Positions 13,402-24,327 of a stretch of DNA of 64,000 nt are shown here, in pieces. The stretch is from Ambrosia x helenae. Lineage: Eukaryota; Streptophyta; Magnoliopsida; Asterales; Asteraceae. The stretch lies in assembly GCA_030844895.1 (NCBI GenBank), contig CM061224.1:73230567-73294566 (forward strand), given 5' to 3'. The position numbers and the translations under genes were made by a program. Positions within the stretch are counted from its first letter, which is position 1. Each line of letters opens with the position of its first letter. A model generated the notes under the pieces. The model saw only the letters and a program-made list of their open reading frames with translations, made no database searches and was not told the origin of the DNA.

Positions 13402-15977
13402 TTATTTAGATTTAGGAACCCAAGCCTGTTTGGCTTTGGGTTTGCTCTTGAGAACAGTTACAGTTTGTTCTTGACCAGGTTGAGAAATCCATGTCTTTTT
13501 GGCAATGGATTTTTCATTAAGAGCCATGGTGGTATCCTTTTCAGGACCACCATCAACCTTGGTCATCAGTAGTTGTACCAAGTTCATTAGATTTTGAATC
13601 TCAGCAGTTTGTGAAACTGCTGATGATTCAGGTCTAACTACTGATAAAGAATTTTGAGAAAAAGATTTTAGTTGAGATTTTATCTTTTTCTGAGAAAAGG
13701 TGTTTTCAGGTTGTTGTTTCTTGGGATTAAAGATTCTTTCATAATCATTTCTGATTTGATTTCCCACAACCTGTTGTTTAATTTTTTGATTGAACTGAAT
13801 TCCTTTTCTGTATCTACAAAACTCTGTTTTGTGGTTGAACAGACCACAAATTTCACACTCTTTTGCCTTTTGTTTTTGATCTAAAGGCAAATTTCTGACA
13901 TTAGTGTAAAGATTTTGCTCATCAGTAGTTTTCAGGGTCTCAACTCCTGATGTAGATGAAACTACTGATGGCTTGTTGTCAGATTTTGTTAATACTTCTG
14001 AAGTACTTTCTTTGAAAATACCAGGATTTCTGTTTAGAAAGTTTTCATGGAAAGATGTGCAGTCTTTCCCTTCAGAAGTTTCATTTGAAACAATTTTTCT
14101 CCCATCTTCAGTAGTTTTGGGAGAGAAATCTGTTGGTGTTTCAACATGATGGTACCCTATGCCAAACTTAACATTTGAAGCACTCTGTTTGTTTAGCAAT
14201 AGTTGGTACCCTTTACAAGAATCCACCCATTTTTCACAACTGACCTTGGTGTCAGCAAGCTCTTTTCTGACATTCCCAAGATCTTCTATCATCATTTTAA
14301 TTTGTGCTTGGGTTTCAATAGCTGAGTTAGTTAATTTAGAGACTTCTTTTGTTTTAGCAGTAAGTTTTCTCTCTAAATCACATTTCATCTGAGTGTATTT
14401 TCTTTCTAAATCATTGGCTTTTCCTTGTAAGTGCACATTTGTCTCTCTTATGAGAGCAAAAGTTTCTTTGCAAGAATTTGAGCAAAGTTTTGTCAAAGAC
14501 TCTTTTGATACCTGTGACAATGCAGATTTTGAAGTACAGCCTTCAAATGCCATTAAGGCAAAGTTCTTTCTGCCATTGTCTGGTTCTCCCCAGTTGATGT
14601 CAAACAACTTGTTGTCTGCATCAGGATTGCACTCTGTGGTGTCAAAAGGAAGACTGCTCCAGTAATATACCCTGAGGTGAAAAGACTTTGTTGAGAGGGT
14701 TGTTGAGGCTGTGGAGGTTGTTGAGCAGCTGGAAAGGGAGGGATTGATTGTTGGCTCTGCATCTGTTGAGCAGGCATTTGAACATATTGTACTTGTGGCA
14801 TGTATTGCTGTTGAGGAGCTTGTGCCTGTACAAAATGAGCACTCCCTTGAGTTCCATTATTCCTATTATAATTGGGGTTAAAATTATTTCCAGATTGTGA
14901 TTGGTTAAAGCTAGAGTTTCTACACTCTCTAGCAAAGTGTCCCAACTTCTGACACTTGTGACATCTCAGTTTAGATTTGTCAAAACCAATTTTTGTATTA
15001 CTGGTCAATCCTGGAAATTTCCTTCCTGACCTTTTATAAAACTTGTTAGTTTTAATGCTTAGCATGGCCAGTTGGTGTAAAATGTCCATTTCTTCTAAGT
15101 CATCACTGCTAAAGTTTTTCAAATCATCCATGATAAAACATAGATTATCAGCAGTTTGACTTTGGTCATCATTGTCATAACCTGGGAAAGATCTTTCTGA
15201 TGAGATCCCAGTTGTTATGTCAATGTTGTCATAAGATCCATAGGAACAAGTTGGTGAGTCTTGTCCCAAAAGTGCTGTACTACCTGGTAGGTAGTCATCA
15301 GCAGTTTTACCAGATGATTGTAATTTCTTCTTTTGATCAATTTCTCTCTCAAAAGTAAGTAATCTCCCATGAAGTTTTGTAAGAGTGAGGGAGCTAAAAT
15401 CTGGTGAGGATCTTAAAACAATAGAGTATGTTTCCCATTTGTCTGGTAAAGACCTTAAAAATCTATGTAGCATAGATATTGTTGTATAGGTCTGACCATT
15501 TAACTTTAGCTCAGATATTAATGAGGAGAATCTTTCAAATTGTTGAGTTAAAGTTTCCCCATTAATGTGAGCAAATGTCTCATCTTGTTGAGCTAAAATC
15601 TCTCTGGTGTTGGCAATCACCTCTTCAGTTCCTCCAAACTGTTCTTTAAGACAATCCCAGAGTTCTTTGGCACTTTCACAATGTAAAAGGCCAGAGTATA
15701 TCTCATTTGGGAGAGCCATTGCCAACATAGAGAATGCTTTTGCATCTAGCTCAAGTTTTAGGAAATCATCATCTGTATATTCTTTTGGGTCTTTAGGGAC
15801 CTCAACTTTAGTTTCAAGATTGATATTTACTGGTTTATGTGGTCCATATATCACAGATTTCCAGCAACCTGTGTTGGTCTGTGATAATGTATGCGTCATC
15901 CTTCTTTGCCAGATGTTATATTCATTTCTTACTAGCATAGCAGGTTTTGTCGCAGAACCAGTATTATGTGGATCCAT
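13402..15977 (-). pseudogene. gag: Sirevirus gag, two overlapping frames
   Basis: Starts at ATG 15,977 (MDPHNTGSATKP). A copia-type gag domain (UBN2-like; LWDCLKEQFGG, LISELKLNGQT) covers residues about 20-230. A CCHC knuckle (CHKCQKLGHFAREC) lies near residue 338, followed by a Gln/Pro-rich tail. The frame is lost near 14,600 and a second frame (14,607-13,402) continues with a Lys/Glu-rich likely coiled coil and a CEICGLFNHKTEFC zinc motif before a Lys-rich end. Total coding span is about 860 codons, long for copia gag and typical of Sireviruses. The first 296 codons are duplicated at 61,553-62,442. Confidence 0.85.
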
Positions 15978-16117
15978 TTTAAAGAGTATTGATTTGTCAG
16001 ATGACTCTTTTAAGTGATGGATGTTGATAAAAAGTGAACTTTTGATCTTTTATTGAGTATCAATAAGAGCTTTGTGTCTGATTCTCAATTTGTTAGATTA
16101 ATATGTGATCAGATAAA

Positions 16118-16134
16118 CCAACACTCTGATACCA
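16118..16134 (-). promoter_or_regulatory. Primer binding site, initiator-Met tRNA
   Basis: TGGTATCAGAGTGTTGG on the - strand, two bases downstream of the 5' LTR; the standard complement to the 3' end of plant initiator tRNA-Met. Confidence 0.9.
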
Positions 16135-16136
16135 AT

Positions 16137-16858
16137 TGTTGGATCAGTTTGCTCTTTGTGTAAGTAAGAACTTGCTATCTTTGACACTTAAGTGTTTAGC
16201 AAGCTCTTGTATATCAGATTGTAAGCACAGCGGAATGTATAAGTTAAAGCAACACTTTTTATACTTAAGAGGAGTTATTACTCCCTCTTGATGATTGAAA
16301 CTAATAATGACAGGTATTTATTATGAATCTAAGCAGTAAATGAGAATTAGATACTTAGGCAGATTCACAATAAATACTGAAATGGAATAGAACAGTGAAA
16401 GTGTTTGAAGGATTTTTCTATTAAAAATCAATGTCTAAAATAGAAGGTTGAAGCCTCCTATTTATAGACGTTTACATACATGTATCTTGCCAATAAAGCA
16501 AGTATACAAATATCAGAAACAAGTTGCACAAGTTGCAACATTGAAACAAACAATTACAGCTAAAAGTAATAATAAACAATAAACTACTGATACAAAAGGC
16601 GGTGGAAAATATCTGATGCTAAGTGCTGATGAATGACAAACTACTGATGAGTAGTTTGTCTTCAGTACTTCTGAAGTGAACTTTGTCTGGTTTGGACTTC
16701 AGAACTTCTGATGAAGTTTCTTCTTCAGCACTTCTCATATCTTCTCTTCAGCAGTTTCTTGTCTTCTCTTCGGTACTTCTATACTTAGCCAAAATTGACA
16801 GAAGTGAATTAGACTAAGGTTTCCAAAAGTGGTTTCACCAATCCTCTTTGTCCTAACA
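16137..16858 (-). repeat. Sirevirus LTR (5' LTR of the element)
   Basis: Same ends and length as the left LTR. TATA box at 16,458-16,467. This LTR, with the primer site and gag start, is the part duplicated at the right end of the window. Confidence 0.95.
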
Positions 16859-17172
16859 GGTATGTAATATACATGATTTTAAGCATTTTGGGCCAAAAAA
16901 TCAAAAAAGCGCCGAGCCGATTTTTTAAAAAAAATTAAAAACCGTCTTCAGGTAACAAATGGTTAACACGTGTTAGTTTCGCTTAACATGTGTTAGTCGA
17001 AAGTTTATTTTTTTTAAAAAAAAGTACTCGGCGCTTTTTTGATTTTTTTGGCTCAAAATGCTTAAAATCATGTATATTGTTTGCCCTGTTTTTTTTTTCA
17101 AAAAAAAAAAAAAATTTGGGAAGTCAGAGTTTCTAGAGTTTACCGTCTAAGGATGAGTTTCCACATTATCCT

Positions 17173-17177
<5 letters not shown>

Positions 17178-17215
<38 letters not shown>
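17178..17215. repeat. (TA)n microsatellite at MITE right edge
   Basis: 38 bp of alternating TA directly after the MITE end; 46 bp in the duplicate copy at 63,644-63,689. Confidence 0.95.
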
Positions 17216-17218
<3 letters not shown>

Positions 17219-17466
17219 GTGTCGTGTACACATGTATTATAAAATAAATGGGCATCTATACATGATTTTGAAAAATTATTTGTAATCATATAGATTTGTG
17301 TCACCAAGATTCGTTGATATGGGTGAAATTATACTCGTTCGGACATTGCTAGACTGTCTCGGGGGACTTATGCATATAACATGACATGAATAATGCATGG
17401 GAAGTTAAACGGTGACTAGAGAGTGTACGGATTTTGACCTGGCAAAGCGGCGGGTGTCACAAGTGG

Positions 17467-18200
17467 TCAAGAAAAGGGGCCCGCAACAAGAAGAGTTGTG
17501 GGAAATTTTTAAATAAGTGAAAATTAATTTTCCACTTTTAGATGCAATCAAACAAGTTCCCTCCTATGCGAAGTATCTAAAGGATTTGTGTACCCAAAAG
17601 AGAACCCATAAAATCCCAAAGAAAATTGATTTAACTGAAAATGTGAGTTCTATTCTTTCGGGTTCACTTCCAGCAAAGTTACAAGATCCGGGGGCGCCCA
17701 TCATATCCTTTCAAATTGGAGAATTTAAGTATCTTGTCGGGTAGCCTTTATGACCAATACGAATTTGATCCACATCAAGAGTCTAATACCACCGTGGTAT
17801 TGGCTGATTTTACTCCTAAGCTACCCCGTGGGATGGTTACCGATTTGATAGTAAAAGTTGAAGATTTTTATTATCCGGTGGATTTCTTAGTACTTGATTA
17901 TGTTTCCATGGACCTAACCAAATAACCAACGGTTATTCTTGGTCGACCATTTTTAGCCACATCCAATGCCCAAATTAATTGCAAAACGGGTATGGTTGAC
18001 ATGACCTTTGGTAACCGTAGGTTTAGGTTAAATGTTTTTTCAAATGGGACTAACCCTCTAGTCAATTATGAATGCTATATGGGGGATATTATTGATGAGT
18101 GTATACCTCTATACGGCACTGTTGTAGATGAGGAAAACACAATAGATGAGTGTTTTATGTTTGACATGTTACAGGTGGAGACATTGAAAGACATGGTTTA
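17467..18200 (+). pseudogene. pol: Athila pol N-terminus and protease, active-site region missing
   Basis: The coding frame resumes after the solo LTR. The leader (KQVPSYAKYLKDLCTQKR) and the flanks of a retropepsin fold (FQIGEFKYL, then LSGSLYDQYEF, VVLADFTPKLPRG, DFLVLDY and VILGRPFLATSNAQIN) are clear. The D-[ST/L]-G active-site strand expected between FQIGEFKY and GSLYDQYEF is absent, and the frame changes exactly there (about 17,725-17,742). A TAA interrupts the next part at about 17,923. So the protease was lost through a short internal deletion. Confidence 0.8.
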
Positions 18201-18293
18201 GGAGGAAAAGAGACAAGAAGCAATGGCGGTAAAAGAAGGAAGACCACCATGGACTCATCAAGTGGAAAGTCTTCCGAATCACATGGATAAAAA

Positions 18294-19890
18294 TTGAAGC
18301 CATCATTAGTTGAGCCACCACAAGTGGAATTGAAGGAATTGCCTAAGCATTTGAAATATGCTTATGTTGGTGAAGGCAACACGCTCTCGATGATCATTGC
18401 TTCAATCTTAACCAGGGAGCAAGAGGAAAAGTTGATGAAGGTATTGGTGACCCATAGAGCTGCTATTGGGTGGACTGTGGCGGATTTGAAAGGTATTAGT
18501 CCGTCGATTGTGATGCACCAAATCATTATAGATGAGAAAGTGACTCCCGCAAGAGATGCTCAAAGGAGATTAAATCCTAACATGCAGGAGGTTGTGAAGA
18601 AAGAAGTGTTGAAGTGGTTAGATGCGGGTATCATTTACCCCATCTCGGATAGTTAATGGGTTAGTCCAACTCAAACCGTTCCAAAGAAGGCAGGTATTCA
18701 AGTCGTGAAAAACGACTCAGGTGAGGAGGTAGCCACCCGGCCGGTAACCGGGTGGCGCATTTGTATTGATTATAGGAAGTTGAACACTGCAACTTCCAAA
18801 GACCATTTTCCTTTACCTTTTACTGACCAAATAGTAGAAAAATTAGCCGGACAAAAGATTTATTGTTTCTTGGATTGGTATTCGGGTTACAATCAAATTG
18901 CTATTCATCTCGAAGATCAACAAAAGACCACCTTTACTTGCCCATATGGTACATTCACATTTAGGCGAATGCCATTTGGCCTTTGTAATGCCCCCACCAC
19001 CTTTCAAAGGTGCATTATGAGTATTTTTTTCGGATATGGTAGGGGGAGTCTTTTGAAATCTTTATGGATGATTTTTCTATTTTTGGGTCATCATTTGATT
19101 CTTGCTTAAGTCAATTGGAAAAGGTTTTACAAAGATGTGTTAAAACAAATTTGGTATTGAGTTGGGAGAAAAGCCACTTTATGGTCCAAGAAGGGATAGT
19201 ATTGGGGCATGTTGTTTCAAGTCGTGGGATTGAGGTTGACCATGCCAAAATTCAAGTCATATCAAATTTACCTCATCCCACAAATGTCAAAGGGATAAGA
19301 TCATTTTTGGGGCATGCGGGATTTTATAGCAGATTTATTAAGGGTTTAAGTGATATTACAAAACCTTTATGTAAATTGTTATTAAAAGATGCTCCATTTG
19401 AGTTCGATGAAAAATGTATCGAAGCTTTTGATAATTTGAAAAAGAATTTGGTTGAGGCCCCAATTTTGCAATCACCCAATTGGTGTTTACCTTTTGAAAT
19501 CATGCGTGATGCAAGTGGGTATGCGGTTGGGGCCGTGTTGGGTCAACAGGTGGATAAGAAACCTGTTGCTATATACTACGCGAGTAAGACTCTTTCGAAA
19601 GCACAATTAAATTACATCACTACCGAAAAGAGCTACTTACGGTGGTATATGCTTTAGACAAATTCAGGTCCTACGTGTGGGGTAGCAAAGTTATTATCTA
19701 TACTGATCATAGTGCTGCCAGGTACCTAATGGATAAGAAGGATGCTAAGCCCCGATTGATAAGGTGGATACTCTTGTTACAAGAGTTTGACTTGGAGATC
19801 CGTGATAAGAAGAGCACGGAGAACGTGGTTGCGGACCACTTGTCTAGATTGATGATTGAGGAGGAAGACTCAACGAATGAAATTAATGAG
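18294..19890 (+). pseudogene. pol: Athila reverse transcriptase and RNase H
   Basis: RT: TPARDAQRRLNPNMQEVVKKE, RICIDYRKLNTAT, CFLDWYSGYNQI, FRRMPFGLCNAPTTFQRC and the MDDFSIFGSS catalytic box (19,064 onward). RNase H: DASGYAVGAVLGQ, YYASKTLSKAQLNY, IIYTDHSAARYL and VVADHLSRL. Stops or frameshifts occur near 18,654, 19,045 and 19,640, so four separate open pieces make up the domain. The order RT then RNase H before integrase is Ty3/gypsy. Confidence 0.92.
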
Positions 19891-19960
19891 TCATTCCTGG
19901 ATGAGCACTTATTAGCCATTTCGACATTACCTTGGTTTGCTCATATTTTGAATTTTTTGG

Positions 19961-21178
19961 TGACAGGTACAATGCCGGAACATTGGGTTAGGAAAAAGAG
20001 GCTCCATTTTTTGTTCAAAGTAAAACATTATATTTGGGATGAGCCGAATTTGTTTAAAGTGGGAGCAAATCAATTCATTCGAAGATACATTTCGGATGAG
20101 GAGATCATGAGTGTGTTGAAGCATGTGCATTCGTATACATGTGGAGGGCATTTCAGTTGCCAAAAGACGGGTCACAAGGTTTTGTCGAGTGGGTTGTATT
20201 GGCCAACGATTTTTAAAGACTCGTTTGAGTATGCTAAAAATTTTCTCCATTGCCAACAATTAGGAAGCATCTCAAAACGAGATGAAATGCCAATGCAACC
20301 ATTATGGTTGTTGATGTTTTTGACGTCTGGGGAATAGATTTTATTGGACCATTCCCCAACTCTTTTGGAATTTATATATTTTGGTGACGGTAGATTATGT
20401 TTCTAAATGGGTCGAAGCTATTGCCACCAAAACCAACGTCCACACCGTTGTTTGCAACTTTATACAAACACATATTTTTACAAGGTTTGGGATACCCCGG
20501 ACAATCATAAGTGATGGGGGATCCCACTTTAAAAACCTCAAATTTGGAAAATTGCTTAAACGGTATGGTGTTGACCATAGGATTTTCACCCTATATCATC
20601 CACAAACTAGTGGACAAGTTGAGGTTTCAAATAGGCAAATTAAAGAAATCTTGCAAAAGACGGTTCGTGCGGACCGAAAGGAATGGTCAACAAAGCTAAA
20701 TGATGCTTTATGGGCCTACCACACGGACTACAAAACACCTATTGGAACGACTCCTTATCGACTAGTTTTTGGTAAAGATTGTTATATCCCGGTTGCATTA
20801 GTTCACCGGGCATTGTAGGCCATTAAAAAAGTTAACTTGAGATATGATGATGCAGGACGAGAAATGAAACTCAAGCTTTGCGAGTTGGAAGAGCTAAGGG
20901 ACGAGGCTTATGAGATTGAAGTGGGTAAAAAAGTTTGGCTCTACAATTCTAAATTGAAGCTCTTCCCAAGAAAACTCAAGAGCAGGTGGAATGGCCCGTA
21001 CATAATCACACAGGTTGGAAAACTAGAAGAGGTGGAAATAGAGGACCCGAAAGATGGGACAAAGCAAACCGTGAATGGAAACCGTCTAAAACATTACATA
21101 GAACATCTCACGGAACATGGTAAGATTGTAGAGTTGGTAAGCTTTTTGGAAGGCGTACCAACTTATGAGATTAACTAA
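19961..21178 (+). pseudogene. pol: Athila integrase
   Basis: Zinc-binding region at 20,125-20,270 (HVHSYTCGGHFSCQKTGHKV, then a Cys pair that appears reduced to one Cys). The catalytic core lies in another frame from 20,381: VDYVSKWVEA, ISDGGSHF and GQVEVSNRQIKEIL supply the D, D and E of a DD35E centre. A stop at 20,816 separates the C-terminal part (20,837-21,178), which has the KVWLYNSKLKLFPRKLKSRWNG-type end found in gypsy integrases without a chromodomain. Frameshift near 20,335. Confidence 0.9.
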
Positions 21179-22242
21179 GGTTGAAAGGATAGCTCACACC
21201 CAAGGTACGCTCATTTTTAAGTGTATTGGGGACAATACACAATTTTTTTTGGGGGTGGGTTGTATTTGTAAATGTTGTAAATTAAGTTTTATTAATCTAT
21301 TTTTATAAAAAGAAGGGTGTGGCGTCGCCGACGCCGGAAAATGGCGTGGCCGACGCCAAACGTCAGACATTGATGCCATGAGCTGCTATCCTACGCAAAA
21401 AAAATGAACACCTCCTACAGTCCCGGCGTCGCCGACGCCGAAGTTTGGCGTGGCCGACGCGACGCCGCAATTTGTTTTCTTTCTTTTTCGACCTTTGACC
21501 ATTTGACCGACCCACTCACACCACAAATCAGATTTTGACCACCTTTGACTCCATCTGACACCCTTAAACACATCCCAAATCCAACCTGACCACATATCAT
21601 TCACCATACCCTCTTCATCTTCTTCACAACACCAACATAAACCCTAACCATCTCCCTACCATAAGTTCTTCATTCCCACACCAAACAACACACTTCTTGG
21701 CTCTAAACCGATTAATTTTAAAGGAGAACAAAACCCCTAACTTATTTTTTCACAAATTATTCACGAATCGGAAGATATCAAGGGTTTTAAAAATCGGGTA
21801 TTTTGGGCTTTTCAAGATTTTTGTGCTTTTCTTCCTATATTGTCTTAAATTGTCATGAAGGTATGTGTTTCCTGAATCACTTTGGTAATTTTATAATATG
21901 CAGGCTATGTGTTCTTACATGTTATAGATAATGATTATTTGAAGAACTTGATGATTTATTATGAATGTTAGGAAAATTATAATGACATTGAACCAAAAAA
22001 AATCCGATTTTTTTTTAAAATAAATTGGTTCAATCACATTAAAGCACAAGTGTGGGGAAGGGGGTGTTGAGATAAACTCGCATAGGCCATTGGATTATAA
22101 TGGTTGGTACAAGTTCCAGTCTTGGTGAACCACTTAGAAAATGATATTGGTCATGGTTTGAACTTGGACAATAGACACAATTGGTAAAAGTTAGATTCTT
22201 GGTAAGTTGTGTGCTAATATTGATTTTTGTTTTGTTGTAGAA
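21179..22242 (+). other. Athila spacer after pol, with GGCGT...GACGCC palindrome array
   Basis: No convincing ORF. Between 21,322 and 21,470 a near-palindromic 15-mer (GGCGTCGCCGACGCC and variants with GTGGCC) occurs four times in two pairs about 100 bp apart. A polypurine-like AAGTGTGGGGAAGGGGG follows at 22,048-22,064. Confidence 0.75.
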
Positions 22243-24006
22243 CATTTTCAAAGGGAAATATTCAAAGGGCAAAGATCAAGGGGAGGCCTCATCAAACCCT
22301 AAGAGAAGAAAAGGAACCCGAATATCATTACGGGATGAATCATCCGATGATGAATATCAAGGAGATGAAGTGCAAAGAGAATTAGATCGAGCGGCTCGAC
22401 AACCCATGCAAGTAGACATTCCCGAATGGACTCAAACATCTAGGTGTTTGAGTTCGTGGGAAGAACACCTTGATCAACCGGCATTATGGTTTCAAAAGAT
22501 GGCTAAATTAAACAATGGGATAGAAGGGGTATTGGTCTATGAGCGATTTTATGATCTTGAAGAGCTAAGGTTGATTGGTATCACTCAAAAGTTCGAAAGA
22601 CTTGGATGGGAAGCATGTTTGGATTTTTGTAAGAAGAAGAGTAACAAGGTCTACTTAAAGGCAATCGAGCAGTGGATGTCTACACTCCACATTGACAAGG
22701 GGAATAACCAACCACACACCACTCAACTAATAGGTACAGTCGAAAAGAAGAAAATGGTGATGACATTTGAGACCATGAGCTGTATTGCTAATTTCGAGTC
22801 TCGGCCACCATAATAGTACACCTATCCGACTGAAGATCAATTTTGGAATGGAAAAGAACTTCGTGCGGACCTGGACAATATGGTCCAAAATACCATCATG
22901 GGTCGAAGAGGAAATCAATTCTATAGAGGAGACATGGAATGCAAGGCACGATTCTTACAAAATATCTCCTTAGAGAATGTGGTGGCTAGACTTGGGGACA
23001 GAGGAAAAGTGAGAATGTGGGACTTGCGGGCAGTTCATGCATTGCTATATGGGACGCCTCGTTTGTCCTTTAGGCACATAGCAATGATGAATGTGTGGGA
23101 CATTAGGGAAAGTCAACAAAGGAAGATGATTCCCCATGTACGCTTGCTCTCTTACATGATGGTGGACCAAGGGGTTCTACCAAAGAATGCTCATTTCCTT
23201 GAAGTTGATATTGTGCACATGCAGTGGAGTGATTATGTTTTAGCCAAGTTTAAGTATGAAAATCAGGTAATTACCACGTGTTTCACAATGAAAAAAATAA
23301 GACCATATTGAGGGTGTTGGATGAAAGTGTGCAAGAGGAAGAAAATGAGGGAGAAGATTCAGATGAAGAGGAGGACAGGGAGAATTTGGTGAGAAATGAG
23401 CCGGTGAGCAGGCCAGTGAGAATGGCCACGAATGAAGATTTAGAGGTGATTGCAGCAGTCAACAGGGAGAGACCACCGGCCTATCGAACTTGGTCTTCAT
23501 TTAGACAGTCCATTTGGGATAGGGAGTCAAGGAATATGGAGTTGACAAGACAAAGGGAAGTTGCAGCAGAAAGAAGAGAATAGGAGAGGATAGCTTGAGA
23601 ACAACAAAGAGAAGCTGCAAGGAAGGAAAGAGAAGATAAACATTGGTGGGCAGTTAATTATGAGAGGGAAATGGACACAGTTAACAGGTTTTTGGAGGCA
23701 GAGCAGATCCGACATCATCAGGATCTAGTAGCAGGATGTCCATACACCCCAATTGTACCACGTTTGATTACCCCACCATTCGGACTCAGATATAAGAAAT
23801 TATCGATCAAGTCCGGTGGCCTCAGGGTGTATCTTCCAGTTACCTTCCTACTCCATCTCCTCAGCCACCTGGTGAGGGTTCGTCATCATCTGCTGATCCA
23901 TTTAGTGATTATCATGGCTGGATGGATGCCATTTTTGGAACTTCAAGCAACCCATATCCACCGCCGGGTCCAAATGACCCCAATTACCGGTAGGGGAGAG
24001 GTATGA
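22243..24006 (+). pseudogene. Athila 3' ORF (ATHILA ORF-1-like)
   Basis: A long accessory ORF between pol and the 3' LTR. A basic start (KGKYSKGKDQGEASSNPKRR) is followed by an acidic stretch and a globular part (LVYERFYDLEELRLIGI, GWEACLDFCKKK, VRMWDLRAVHALLYGTPRL, MIPHVRLLSYMMVDQGVLP), then a Glu/Asp/Arg-rich tail with a likely coiled coil. This style matches proteins annotated in plants as Arabidopsis retrotransposon ORF-1. Two stops near 22,811, a frame change at about 22,815-22,880 and others near 23,285 and 23,581 break it. Function unknown; no envelope features are visible. Confidence 0.7.
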
Positions 24007-24327
24007 TTTTATGTGTTTTGTGTTTGTGTGTTTTGTATGTGTGCATGAGTTGTGTGTGTGTTTTATTTTAGTATGTTTGTTTTGCTGAATAATTGGTAGG
24101 TAATGTGAATCCTATTTTCCTTCAAATGCTTTTTGGTTGATGTCAAAGAGAAGGGTAAGGATTGATGCAGGTAACAAGGAAGAAAGGAGCTTCTAATTGG
24201 GTCAAGAGGAAGTTGAAGAATATGCACTACCGGTTGCTAATCAGGTGCACTCAATTCCTTTAATCAAAAATTTCTTGAGTATGTTCATCTTTGAATAATA
24301 GGAATTTAGTTGTTGGGGATTGATTGA
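24007..24327. other. Athila 3' spacer, left of the nested element
   Basis: TG-rich low-complexity sequence (24,010-24,080) and no ORF; ends with the ATTGA target duplication at 24,323-24,327. Confidence 0.5.

Larger units (their letters stand above)
5302..16858 (-). mobile_element. Sirevirus-type Ty1/copia retrotransposon, 11.6 kb
   Basis: Two 722-bp LTRs, TSD GGTAT on both sides (5297-5301 and 16859-16863), initiator-Met primer site next to the right LTR and a purine tract next to the left LTR, all for the - strand. Gene order gag, protease, integrase, reverse transcriptase, RNase H is copia-type. The RT motif YVDDIIFGST, the long gag with coiled-coil region and zinc knuckle, and a 3.5-kb extra ORF between RNase H and the 3' LTR fit the SIRE/Sirevirus lineage. 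I count about eight mismatches between the LTRs (about 1%), so insertion was recent, yet the genes already carry several breaks. Confidence 0.92.
5267..17177. mobile_element. Foldback MITE of about 350 bp, split by the copia element
   Basis: Left part 5,267-5,301, right part 16,859-17,177. The ends are imperfect inverted repeats (GTATAAGGTTATATTGGAAAC versus the reverse complement of the segment ending CCTTACCC). The body folds back: arms 16,869-16,930 and about 17,020-17,075 (each containing TACATGATTTTAAGCATTTT or its complement, and a CGGCGC block) are nearly perfect inverted repeats. It is flanked by TA runs on both sides, consistent with insertion at TA. No coding capacity. Confidence 0.7.
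2413..17461 (-). mobile_element. Solo LTR (about 3.1 kb without its own insertions)
   Basis: Begins TGTCACACCCCGCC and ends GGCGGGTGTCACA, with 5-bp flanks GGTGG (2408-2412) and AGTGG (17462-17466), one mismatch. Removing the nested MITE and copia leaves 2,413-5,266 plus 17,178-17,461. No coding region or second LTR of this type is seen, so a solo LTR is the simplest reading. It shares a short block (AATAGATCTAT, 2,932-2,942) and a later ACTCACCT block with the LTRs at 24,328 and 28,220, which suggests one broad family. A TATA-like CTATAAATAGG on the - strand (4,102-4,112) gives the orientation. Confidence 0.7.
15088..17526. repeat. Duplicated segment, left copy
   Basis: Spans gag start, 5' LTR, MITE body, solo LTR end and the first bases of Athila pol. 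It reappears at 61,553-64,000. Offset grows by exactly 9 bases across the pair: one A in a homopolymer (15 versus 16) and eight bases in a TA run (38 versus 46). I found no substitution by eye. Confidence 0.95.
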
